NCBI GenBank assembly: GCA_046290815.1
Contig: JBKBUF010000022.1
Coordinates: 16,798 to 80,797 of the forward strand
Source: JBKBUF01 sp046290815
GTDB lineage: Bacteria > Bacteroidota > Bacteroidia > Cytophagales > Cytophagaceae
DNA length: 64,000 bases
Direction of reading: 5' to 3'
Positions 34,256 through 42,396 of this stretch are shown in pieces (the stretch's first letter is position 1; the number at the start of each line of letters is the position of its first letter). A program made the position numbers and the translations under genes. The notes beneath the pieces are model-generated. The model was not told the DNA's origin and ran no database searches. It saw nothing but the letters and a program-made list of their open reading frames with translations.

Positions 34256-35112
34256 ATTATAAACCAACCTCTATGCCTGGGCAGACTCAGGAAAACCAAC
34301 CCGGCAATGAAGCAGAAATGTTTCCCAAACCAGAGATTATCAGAAAAAATTACAAAGGAAGTGATAAACTGAATGGTAAAGTAGCCTTAATTACCGGTGG
34401 TGATAGCGGTATTGGCCGCTCCATTGCGGTGCATTTTGCAAGGGAGGGTGCCGATGTTGCAATTGTTTATCTTAATGAGGATAAAGATGCAAAGGATACC
34501 TTGGCCATGATAGAGCAGGAAGGTAGGAAATGTTTACTGATTTCCGGTGATATCAGAGATCAGGATTTTTGCAAAAAAGCAGTAGAGAAAACAGAATCAG
34601 CTTTAGGTAATATTAATATTCTGGTAAATAATGCGGCTGAACAGCATGTGAAAGAAACTATAGAAGAAATTTCTGCTGAACAATTAAGAAAAACATTTGA
34701 AACGAATATTTTTTCATTTTTTTATTTTTCAAAAGAGGTCTCATCAAAAATGAAAAATGGAGATTCTATCATCAACACAGCTTCCGTAGTTGCATATAAA
34801 GGTAAAGAAGTATTAATGGACTATGCCAGTACGAAAGGTGCAATCGTGGCATTTACAAGATCCCTGGCAAAAAACCTTGCAGAGAAAGGTATAAGAGTTA
34901 ATGCTGTTGCTCCCGGACCTATCTGGACACCTTTAATCCCTGCAACATTTAGCAAAGAGCAGGTAGAATCATTTGGAAAAAGTACGCCTATGAGAAGGGT
35001 AGGTCAGCCTTCAGAAGTTGCACCGGCTTATGTTTTCCTGGCTTGTGAAGATGCTTCTTATATTACAGGACAGGTTATACATCCTAATGGGGGAGATGTG
35101 ATGACGTCTTGA
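34252..35112 (+). CDS. Short-chain dehydrogenase/reductase (YghA/GsiB-like)
   Basis: This 286-residue SDR starts from ATG 34252. It has the NAD(P) Rossmann motif TGGDSGIGRSIA, NNAAEQ, a catalytic Tyr and Lys in DYASTKGAIVAFTRSLAK, and a C-terminal ITGQVIHPNGG. The Pro-rich N-terminal extension (PTSMPGQTQENQPGNEAEMF) is typical of the YghA/YhdF group found next to stress genes. The substrate is unknown. The start codon lies in the 3' arm of a 10-bp inverted repeat. Confidence 0.85.
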   Translation: MDYKPTSMPGQTQENQPGNEAEMFPKPEIIRKNYKGSDKLNGKVALITGGDSGIGRSIAVHFAREGADVAIVYLNEDKDAKDTLAMIEQEGRKCLLISGDIRDQDFCKKAVEKTESALGNINILVNNAAEQHVKETIEEISAEQLRKTFETNIFSFFYFSKEVSSKMKNGDSIINTASVVAYKGKEVLMDYASTKGAIVAFTRSLAKNLAEKGIRVNAVAPGPIWTPLIPATFSKEQVESFGKSTPMRRVGQPSEVAPAYVFLACEDASYITGQVIHPNGGDVMTS

Positions 35113-35164
35113 TTAATTAAGAATTTAGAGTGATAAATCTTGAATTTTGAATGAATATTGTAAA

Positions 35165-35201
35165 ATATTAGATGTTGGGTTTTTTGTCCAACATCTAATA
35201 T
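35165..35201. terminator. 14-bp hairpin between convergent genes
   Basis: ATATTAGATGTTGG (35165-35178) pairs with CCAACATCTAATAT (35188-35201) around a T-rich 9-nt loop, followed by partial copies of the same sequence (TAACATCTGATATCC). It lies between the SDR and hemN ends, so it probably stops both, although no clean T-run follows the stem. Confidence 0.5.
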
Positions 35202-35231
35202 CTAACATCTGATATCCAAATTAACCCTTCC

Positions 35232-36602
35232 TTAAATCGCTCTGCTGAAAATCTTTTCTTTCTGTTCTTTAGCATGAAGTCGTATATCAAAACAAGATGC
35301 TATGTTCCTTACAAAAGATTTTCCTGTCTCAGTTACTTTTACTTTAGATCCTGATATTGTTACTAAGCCATCTTCTTTAAGAAACTTCAGGCGATTAATT
35401 ATTTGGTTAACGATTTCCTGTGATATAGCTGTTGAAGCTTTTAATTCTGTTTCATACTGGCACATTAGTGCGAGAATGTGATTTCTGATCTCCTGATCAA
35501 CTGGTGTAAGGTGATGACCTTTTTCTATCGCAGGATGATTGTTATGTATTTTTTCTTTGTATTTTTCCATCTCCTTCTCATTTTGATAGTAGGCATTTCC
35601 CAGATCGCTTATAGAGGAAACACCTAAACCTATAATGTATTTGGTTTTATACACCGTATAGCCCATGAAGTTTCTATGCAGTTTTTTTTCCTTAAAAGCT
35701 TTGAATAATGTATCAGATGCCAGTGCGAAATGGTCCATTCCTAATTCCATATATCCTGCATCTTTTAATAATAACTTGCCATCGACATACAATTCTCTTT
35801 TGTATTCCCCAGATGGCAAATCCGCGTCATTATACCTTCGTTGTCCCTTACTCTTCCAGGGAACATGTGCATAGCTGTAAAATGCAATTCTATCCGGTCT
35901 TAGTTTCTTTATGCAATCAATGGTGTGTTTTATTGATTCCTTTGTTTGTAAAGGCAAGCCGTAAATTATATCTGCATTAACAGAGTTAAATCCAACCTTA
36001 CGTGCATAGTCAATTACCTCCTTTGTTTTATCAAAGCTTTGAATCCTGTTGATGATAAACTGAACCTTAGGATCGAAATCCTGAATACCTACACTTATCC
36101 TCTTAAATCCTAGCTTTGCAAGGGTATCCATATGTTCTTTTGTTGTGAAATTTGGGTGAACCTCTACGCTGAACTCAAAATCGTCAGATACAATACAGTT
36201 TTTTAGTATTGAGGATATGAGTAAGTTTAAATTGTCAGGGCTGAAAAAAGTTGGTGTTCCACCTCCCAGATGAATTTCTTTAATTTTAATTTCTTCTAAA
36301 AGAATACTATATAATTCCCATTCTTGTAAAACAGCGATAATGTACGGTAACTCAACCGAATGATTTTTGGTAATCCTTTTATTGCAGCCGCAATATGTAC
36401 ATAATTCTTCGCAAAAAGGAAGATGGATGTAAAGGCTAATGCCTTCGTTAGCAATGCCTTTTTTATGTGAAATTAATGATCCCTTAAAATCTTCAGAAGT
36501 GAAGTTGTCATCCCATAGGGGAACTGTGGGATAGCTTGTGTATCGGGGGCAAGGAATATCGTATTTCTGATAAAGTTGATTATAAGGAGTTAACGATGTC
36601 AT
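35232..36602 (-). CDS. hemN: Oxygen-independent coproporphyrinogen III oxidase
   Basis: This 456-residue radical-SAM enzyme has the cluster motif CEELCTYC (Cys64, Cys68, Cys71), preceded by LYIHLPFC. GGGTPTFF and the HemN_C domain at about 370-450 follow. It converts coproporphyrinogen III to protoporphyrinogen IX without oxygen. The N-terminal CPRYTSYPTVPLWDD matches true HemN rather than HemW. A perfect 16-bp palindrome lies 39 bp upstream and resembles a Crp/Fnr-family site, which would fit oxygen-controlled expression. Confidence 0.92.
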   Translation of the reverse strand: MTSLTPYNQLYQKYDIPCPRYTSYPTVPLWDDNFTSEDFKGSLISHKKGIANEGISLYIHLPFCEELCTYCGCNKRITKNHSVELPYIIAVLQEWELYSILLEEIKIKEIHLGGGTPTFFSPDNLNLLISSILKNCIVSDDFEFSVEVHPNFTTKEHMDTLAKLGFKRISVGIQDFDPKVQFIINRIQSFDKTKEVIDYARKVGFNSVNADIIYGLPLQTKESIKHTIDCIKKLRPDRIAFYSYAHVPWKSKGQRRYNDADLPSGEYKRELYVDGKLLLKDAGYMELGMDHFALASDTLFKAFKEKKLHRNFMGYTVYKTKYIIGLGVSSISDLGNAYYQNEKEMEKYKEKIHNNHPAIEKGHHLTPVDQEIRNHILALMCQYETELKASTAISQEIVNQIINRLKFLKEDGLVTISGSKVKVTETGKSFVRNIASCFDIRLHAKEQKEKIFSRAI

Positions 36603-36641
36603 TTTTTTATTACAAAACTACCTTCAATAGCCTTCGGGAGA

Positions 36642-36657
36642 AATGACTATAGTCATT
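36642..36657. promoter_or_regulatory. Candidate FNR-type operator of hemN
   Basis: AATGACTATAGTCATT is a perfect palindrome 39 bp upstream of the hemN start codon. Its core TGAC-N4-GTCA matches the half-sites of the FixK/DNR branch of Crp/Fnr sites except for the outermost bases. Binding is inferred from gene identity. Confidence 0.45.
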
Positions 36658-36830
36658 AAAAAAGCTGAGGGATTGTGTAATAATTCAATAATCAGATAAT
36701 AGTAAACATATTAAGCAGTTATACTCTTTGGTTACGAATTTTGTAGTTAACTAAGGATAAATATGAATATTTATTGATAACTACCTAATAGTCAATATTT
36801 TGATTAAGTTAGTATTATAATATTATTAAC

Positions 36831-38615
36831 ATGCGTCATTTCTTAATTGTCTTCTTTTTAATTGTTTTTCCCATTTTATCTCAATCTCAGGACCTGATAT
36901 TGAAAGAGGTTAATCCTTCTGATTATGGGATAAATATTGAGGGATTTCATAAGGGGGCAGAATTTGTCAGGAGTCGATTGGTACTGTTAAATAAGCAAAA
37001 AATCGGGGAAAGTTTTATAATTAATCCTTTCCCTGAATATCAGTACAAAGTAAAAAGAAAGCAATTTCAATATCATGCAAGTGGAAGTAGTTACATTGGC
37101 CAGCTTGAAGGTATCAGACCGGGATATGTAATCATCTCTTTTGTTAACGGATTTGTTTCAGGCAAAATAGTAGAAGACCAGGGACCGACTTTCCTAATTG
37201 ATGAGCTGAAGAATGATATTTTTTTGATAACAGAAGTGAATCCAAACGTGCTTACTGAAGGGGCTGCAGATGGTGTAATTTTTGAAGAGCAAAGGACCGG
37301 AAACAATCAGCGTACCGAATCAACAAATGTATGTGATGCAGCCTCTATCTGCGACCCGGTCACCATAGATGTTATGGTTGTTTATACTCCGGCAGCCAAA
37401 GCTTTGGCCCCAGGTGGTACCGACGATGCAATTAAAAGCAGGATAGTTACTGCAATTGCTGAAATGAATACCGCTAACACCAATAGCGGAGTTATACATA
37501 CAGTTAATCTGGTACATTCTGCAGAGGTATCTTATGTGGAAGGAGATGCTAATACAGATCTTGGAAGGTTAAGGAATACTTCAGATGGGTTTATGGACAT
37601 TGTTCATACCTGGAGAAATACTTACAAAGCCGATTTGGTCGCCTTGGTAGTGAATACAGGTTGTGGTCTCGGATATTTGCAGACCAACTCAACAACTTTT
37701 AATTCATCTAATGGATTCAGTCTTGTTTCGTATAGCTGCATGACTACTAACAGATCTCTTGCTCATGAATTTGGTCATAACATGAGTCTGAGACATGATA
37801 TTTATGTTGATAATGCCACTACACCATGTACAAGACATCATGGGTATGTCAACCAGAATGCAACCCCATCTACAGGGAGGTGGAGAACTATAATGGCATA
37901 TAATAACCAATGCAGTGATGCAGGAGAATTAGGTGGTTCTTTTAATTGTACCAGGTTAAATTACTGGTCCAATCCGGATAGAACTTATATGGGAGATCCG
38001 ATGGGGCACACTGTCACAGCAAACAACGTATTCGCTTTGAACAGGGCAGCATGTAAAGTTGCGCAGTTCATGATCAATCCATTACCACTGACCTTACTTG
38101 ATTTTCAATCCCAGATCGAGTCAGGTAAAGTGAAGTTGTCATGGAACACAATTTCTGAAGTGAATACATCCCACTTCGAAGTTGAAAAAAGTGAAGATGG
38201 CATCACTTTTCAAAAGATAGCACATGTATTGGCCGCAGGAAATTTTTCAGGGATGAAATCATACATGTATATGGATGTTTATTTTACAAATAATTCATTC
38301 TATCGCCTGAAGATGGTTGATAAAGATGGGACTTATACTTATTCAAATGTAGTTCATCAGCTGATTGATGATTTTGATAATGTAATGATATATCCTCAAC
38401 CTGTTTCCTCAGGCGAAACTTTTTTTATTAATGTACAAGTCGATCAAACAGCTGATGTTACTCTTGTCGATTATTTAGGCAAGCAGTTAAAACTGAATTA
38501 CAAGATTAATGAGTCTTTTATTTCTGCTGAAACCACTGATTTAAGTAAAGGAGCATATGTGGTTCTGATAAGAGATAATAAAAGTGTCAGAAGCTTCAGG
38601 CTTATTATAAACTAA
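36831..38615 (+). CDS. Secreted reprolysin-like (M12) zinc metalloprotease with T9SS domain
   Basis: This 594-residue exported protease has a signal peptide (RHFLIVFFLIVFPILSQSQ), a propeptide-like region at about 20-165, and a metzincin catalytic domain at about 170-415. The zinc motif HEFGHNMSLRHD has His312, Glu313, His316, His322 and Asp323. A possible methionine-turn is in IMAYNNQC. A C-terminal region of about 170 residues (LTLLDFQSQIESGKVKLSW, then IYPQPVSSGETFFIN to SFRLIIN) is of the T9SS sorting type. It is divergent from hemN. Confidence 0.88.
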   Translation: MRHFLIVFFLIVFPILSQSQDLILKEVNPSDYGINIEGFHKGAEFVRSRLVLLNKQKIGESFIINPFPEYQYKVKRKQFQYHASGSSYIGQLEGIRPGYVIISFVNGFVSGKIVEDQGPTFLIDELKNDIFLITEVNPNVLTEGAADGVIFEEQRTGNNQRTESTNVCDAASICDPVTIDVMVVYTPAAKALAPGGTDDAIKSRIVTAIAEMNTANTNSGVIHTVNLVHSAEVSYVEGDANTDLGRLRNTSDGFMDIVHTWRNTYKADLVALVVNTGCGLGYLQTNSTTFNSSNGFSLVSYSCMTTNRSLAHEFGHNMSLRHDIYVDNATTPCTRHHGYVNQNATPSTGRWRTIMAYNNQCSDAGELGGSFNCTRLNYWSNPDRTYMGDPMGHTVTANNVFALNRAACKVAQFMINPLPLTLLDFQSQIESGKVKLSWNTISEVNTSHFEVEKSEDGITFQKIAHVLAAGNFSGMKSYMYMDVYFTNNSFYRLKMVDKDGTYTYSNVVHQLIDDFDNVMIYPQPVSSGETFFINVQVDQTADVTLVDYLGKQLKLNYKINESFISAETTDLSKGAYVVLIRDNKSVRSFRLIIN

Positions 38616-38814
38616 ATATCTCCTGTTTTTTTAAACTGTTATTTCTACTGAGTATTTTATAAATTATTGCAAGGTTGTTATATCAAATATAAGTTTTGTA
38701 CAACAGTTTTTTAAATTGTAAAAATAATACCCCCATAAATTTTTTTTTGAATCATTTTCATAGGTAATTTTGGTCATGTTAAAATCTAAAAGGTTTTAAT
38801 TATTCCAATTACAA

Positions 38815-38829
38815 AACATTTAAACCAAT
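38815..38829 (+). promoter_or_regulatory. Conserved leader element AACATTTAAACCAAT
   Basis: The 15-mer lies 7 bp before the ATG of the secreted protein at 38837. It is found identically at 54906-54920, 6 bp before the ATG of the related protein at 54927. It replaces the Shine-Dalgarno position and may be a translation or mRNA-stability element. Confidence 0.45.
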
Positions 38830-38836
38830 AATTATT

Positions 38837-39733
38837 ATGAAGAAACTAATACTTACAGCTGCTGTTGTATGCACTGCATTTTTCTCAGGAGTGGCTCAGA
38901 CATTTACTGATGGTCAAACAAATTTAACCCTTAATTACAAAACTTCCTGCCTACTAAACGTTGGTAATCCTCACAATGGTGGATATGCATATTCTGGTGG
39001 AAATATAGCATCTTCAGGTGGCGTTAGTGGTAATTCTGATGGTTTAAAAATAGTTGGCGGAACGGGAACTGATCTAACAACTTCTCCAGGTTATATTGAT
39101 CTGTATGTTGTAAGAGGTGAGAATTGCCAGGAAATGAGAGCTGCAACTTCCATAGGAATAAACATGAGCGGAAGCGGACATGGCAAAGTTGTTATCAGGG
39201 CAAAATCAAACCAGGCTGGTGCGGAATTCCGTTTTTATTTAGCATCATCTGACGGTGGATGGCCAACTTCTACCTATAATGCTGAAATAATTAAGCTTGT
39301 TACATTAACCGATGAGTATGCTGATTATACTATTGATTTTGAAAGTGAATCAGCATGGGCAGGTTGGGCAGGTAAATCAAAAGTAAACCTTTTTGGCGTT
39401 ACAACCGGAACTGCAGGTGCTGAATATCACATTGAAAGTATCAAATTCGGAGCTGATGCGGTAACTGGCGTTTCTCTTTCTAAAGGAGTTAATTCTTTAC
39501 TTTCGGTATATCCTAACCCTGCTTCTAATCTTTTGAATGTTGATCTTTCAAATCTTAATGGAAGAGCGACTGCAATTACTCTTACTAATGCTGCAGGAAA
39601 TGTTGTTGTAGAGCAGTCAAATGTTAACAGTAATGTTTGTCCTCTTTCTGTGGAAGGATTAACTGAAGGAATCTATTTCCTGCAGGTAATTTCTGAAAAC
39701 AAAGTTTATAATCAGAAAGTGGTTGTTAGATAA
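38837..39733 (+). CDS. Small secreted jelly-roll protein with T9SS domain
   Basis: This 298-residue protein has a signal peptide ending GVAQ, a beta-rich domain at about 21-215 and a T9SS type A domain at about 225-298 (SVYPNPASNLLNVDLSNLNG). The central domain has the order of a carbohydrate-binding jelly roll (GHGKVVIRAKSNQAGAEFRF, then EYHIESIKFGADA). It has the same size and layout as the protein at 54927. It is convergent with a chitinase and shares a terminator with it. Chitin or polysaccharide binding is inferred from context. Confidence 0.7.
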   Translation: MKKLILTAAVVCTAFFSGVAQTFTDGQTNLTLNYKTSCLLNVGNPHNGGYAYSGGNIASSGGVSGNSDGLKIVGGTGTDLTTSPGYIDLYVVRGENCQEMRAATSIGINMSGSGHGKVVIRAKSNQAGAEFRFYLASSDGGWPTSTYNAEIIKLVTLTDEYADYTIDFESESAWAGWAGKSKVNLFGVTTGTAGAEYHIESIKFGADAVTGVSLSKGVNSLLSVYPNPASNLLNVDLSNLNGRATAITLTNAAGNVVVEQSNVNSNVCPLSVEGLTEGIYFLQVISENKVYNQKVVVR

Positions 39734-39746
39734 AAATTACATCAAT

Positions 39747-39789
39747 AAAACAGAGGGGCTGTGTCATTAGATACAGCCCCTCTGTTTTT
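39747..39789. terminator. Strong bidirectional terminator
   Basis: AAAACAGAGGGGCTGT (39747-39762) pairs with ACAGCCCCTCTGTTTT (39773-39788), with an A-run on one side and a T-run on the other, between convergent genes. Confidence 0.85.
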
Positions 39790-39800
39790 ATGTTAAAAGA

Positions 39801-41012
39801 TTACTTGTTTATTGAGATTTTAAAACTTGTTGATGTTGTCTCATTGGAAATTTTAATTAAGTATATTCCATTTGTATTGCTGCTTAAATCAATTAAATTA
39901 TCTTCCTGAGACAAATAGTATTCGGCAACCTTTTCTCCGGTATTGTTTATTATTTGAGCTTTTAAATTGGGAAACTGTCCAGTAGATATATAGAACTGTC
40001 CTTCGTTCGGATTAGGATAAATATCGATTGCCTGTTTTAACTTAGCTTCTTCTGAAGTTGATAATAAAACTTTCTTTTCATCATAGATTGCAGTAAGAAG
40101 TGATTTGTCACCAGTAGCATCCATAGTCAATTCCCATATCATTATACCCCCGCCTTTTTCATGTGCTAACTGAGTTTTCTTTTTTATAGTAGGTATTCCA
40201 TTGTAATGGACATTACCAATTTGATCTAATTCATGTGCATTAGCAGGATTGTTTGGATTCGTGACAATTGTCCTGTATGAAGTATAGGGATCTCTTCCAT
40301 AAAATGGGACGCCAAGAATGATTTTTTCCTTTGCCAAGCCTCTGTTCGTCCAGTAATTCATTGTATTTACTGCTAATGTGTAGGAAGAATGAGGGGTCCC
40401 GGCATCATAAGCCATGATATTGAGGAAGTCAACATAATCGAAAACCTCATTTATTATGTGGTTTGCCGTGTTTCCGGAATGATAAACTGCAGCCGACAAT
40501 TGCTTGTTTCTTAAATGAAGACCATCACTTAATTCTGACATTAAATCGGCAAAGTATAAACTTCTTGCAGCATCCGGGTATTCATAATCCATGTCCACGC
40601 CATCCAGATTGTATTGATCAACGAGGTTTAACAGGTCATTTACCATATTGCTTCTGTATGTTTCATTAGATACAATTCCATCGAATCGGCTTTTTAAAAC
40701 TTCTCCGTTCTCGCTCCAACCTCCACAGGCTATAAATACTTTTGTCCCGACTGCATGGGCATTGGTGACAATCTGTTGAAGTTTAGAAGTATTCTGTAAA
40801 GGTTTGAGCTTGCCGTTAACATCCGGGATGGCAAATGAATACATTATATGAGTGAGTTTAGTGTATTGTATAGAGTTTGCGGTTCCGGTCCATGCGGGCA
40901 TGTATCCTACTACTTTAAATTCGCTGCCTTGGGAAAAGGATGTTGCTGCTACCACCAATATTAATATTAAAGATGCCAAAGTAGCTTTTAGGTTAAGATT
41001 AAAATTCTTCAT
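39801..41012 (-). CDS. GH18 chitinase with T9SS domain
   Basis: This 403-residue secreted chitinase has a signal peptide ending SFSQ and a GH18 barrel at about 33-310. The catalytic motif DGVDMDYE has Asp137, Asp140, Asp142 and Glu144 as the acid. FIACGGWS is the SxGG-type strand and GGGIMIWELTMD the last barrel strand. A T9SS type A domain covers about 325-403 (IDIYPNPNEGQFYI to TSTSFKISINK). It hydrolyses chitin outside the cell, or is attached to the surface. About 328 bp of intergenic AT-rich DNA separates it from the divergent nitrilase gene; I see no further gene there. Confidence 0.9.
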   Translation of the reverse strand: MKNFNLNLKATLASLILILVVAATSFSQGSEFKVVGYMPAWTGTANSIQYTKLTHIMYSFAIPDVNGKLKPLQNTSKLQQIVTNAHAVGTKVFIACGGWSENGEVLKSRFDGIVSNETYRSNMVNDLLNLVDQYNLDGVDMDYEYPDAARSLYFADLMSELSDGLHLRNKQLSAAVYHSGNTANHIINEVFDYVDFLNIMAYDAGTPHSSYTLAVNTMNYWTNRGLAKEKIILGVPFYGRDPYTSYRTIVTNPNNPANAHELDQIGNVHYNGIPTIKKKTQLAHEKGGGIMIWELTMDATGDKSLLTAIYDEKKVLLSTSEEAKLKQAIDIYPNPNEGQFYISTGQFPNLKAQIINNTGEKVAEYYLSQEDNLIDLSSNTNGIYLIKISNETTSTSFKISINK

Positions 41013-41340
41013 AAGTATTATCGTTTGCTTTCGAACAATTAATGTCTTTTAAATTAATAATTGGTATCAGGGCTTAATTTTTTAAGCAAACTTTCAGTTT
41101 TCATCTGGTTTTTTGAGGAATGAAAATTTTGCCTTAGTTTCTTAAAATTTTGCGTTTTTGAATTATATGGCGATATTTTATAGATGTTCATATCGCATTA
41201 ATTTCATTTGAATTTATTTGGAATTAAAAAGCAATCTTTTTAAATCAGATTTTTTCACAGAGGTATTTATATACGACTTTTTTCCGCCCACAGCTTTCCT
41301 TTTTCAGAATGATTATGCTATTTTTTACAAAATCATTTCC

Positions 41341-42309
41341 ATGGATAATTTACAAGTTGCTACCGTTCAGTTTGAAAACAGGAATGGTGATAAAGATTAT
41401 AACCTATCAAGAATCAGAGATTTGGCTTTGCTGGCAAAGCTTCAGGGTGCCAAGGTGGTGTCCTTTAATGAATGTTGTATTTCCGGTTATACGTTTGCCA
41501 GAGATCTTTCTCGGGAAAAATTATTGGAAGTTGCGGAGTTTGTTCCTGAAGGTCAAAGTGTTAATAGACTAAAAGAAATTGCCCGGGAAACCGATATGGT
41601 AATTTTAGCCGGATTATACGAGAAGGACCAGGAAGGAAATATTTACAATACTTATATATGTGTCGATGGTGATTCGGTAATAGCCAAATATCGCAAACTC
41701 CATGTTTTTATAAGTCCTCATTTATCTCCCGGGAGCGAATTTGTAACATTTGATTTATTCGGATGGAAGTGTTCAATATTAATTTGTTATGATAATAATG
41801 TTATTGAAAATGTAAGAGCTGTAACGTTATTAGGCACCCAAATACTCTTTGCTCCGCATGTAACCATGTGTACTCCATCACCTATGCCTGGGAGGGGATT
41901 TGTAGATCCGGTATTATGGGAAAACAGAAAAACTAATCCGGTTCCTTTACGCTTGGAGTTCGAAGGGCCTAAAGGAAGGTCCTGGCTGATGCGTTGGTTG
42001 CCGGCACGAGCCTATGACAATGGGATTTACATCGTTTTTTCTAACCCGATTGGAATGGATTATGATCAGTTAAAAAATGGTTGCTCCATGATTCTGGATC
42101 CTTATGGAGATATTTTGAATGAATGTCGCTCCATGGATGATGAAGTGGTAACAGCTACACTCACCAAAGATAAGCTCTCAAAATCCGGTGGGTTCAGGTA
42201 CCGAAACGCCAGGCGTCCTGAGATTTATGGTGATATACTCTCACAGCCCAATAAATTATCCCAGGTAAAGTTGAAAGCAGTATGGATGAATTCGGAAAGG
42301 GATAAATGA
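41341..42309 (+). CDS. Nitrilase-superfamily C-N hydrolase
   Basis: This 322-residue cytosolic enzyme starts from ATG 41341 (MDNLQVATVQFENRN); the frame is open to 41218, but that stretch does not look coding. The catalytic triad is visible: Glu44 (SFNECCISGY), Lys119 (KYRKLHVF) and Cys149 (SILICYDN). Members cleave nitriles, amides or carbamoyl groups; the lack of distinguishing features prevents naming the substrate. It stands between two chitinase genes, so an amide from GlcNAc catabolism is conceivable, but this is only suggested by location. Confidence 0.85.
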   Translation: MDNLQVATVQFENRNGDKDYNLSRIRDLALLAKLQGAKVVSFNECCISGYTFARDLSREKLLEVAEFVPEGQSVNRLKEIARETDMVILAGLYEKDQEGNIYNTYICVDGDSVIAKYRKLHVFISPHLSPGSEFVTFDLFGWKCSILICYDNNVIENVRAVTLLGTQILFAPHVTMCTPSPMPGRGFVDPVLWENRKTNPVPLRLEFEGPKGRSWLMRWLPARAYDNGIYIVFSNPIGMDYDQLKNGCSMILDPYGDILNECRSMDDEVVTATLTKDKLSKSGGFRYRNARRPEIYGDILSQPNKLSQVKLKAVWMNSERDK

Positions 42310-42396
42310 TGCTTGGAAAATCATGGTGATTTTTTGTTTTTTCCTGGAATTAGGATTTGATTTTCCGTATAAACTCTCATTACAAAATCACCGCAT

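Noticed and set aside
41218..41340. N-terminal extension of the nitrilase
   Set aside because: The family starts close to VATVQFE; the added 41 residues are Phe-rich and look like translated intergenic DNA.
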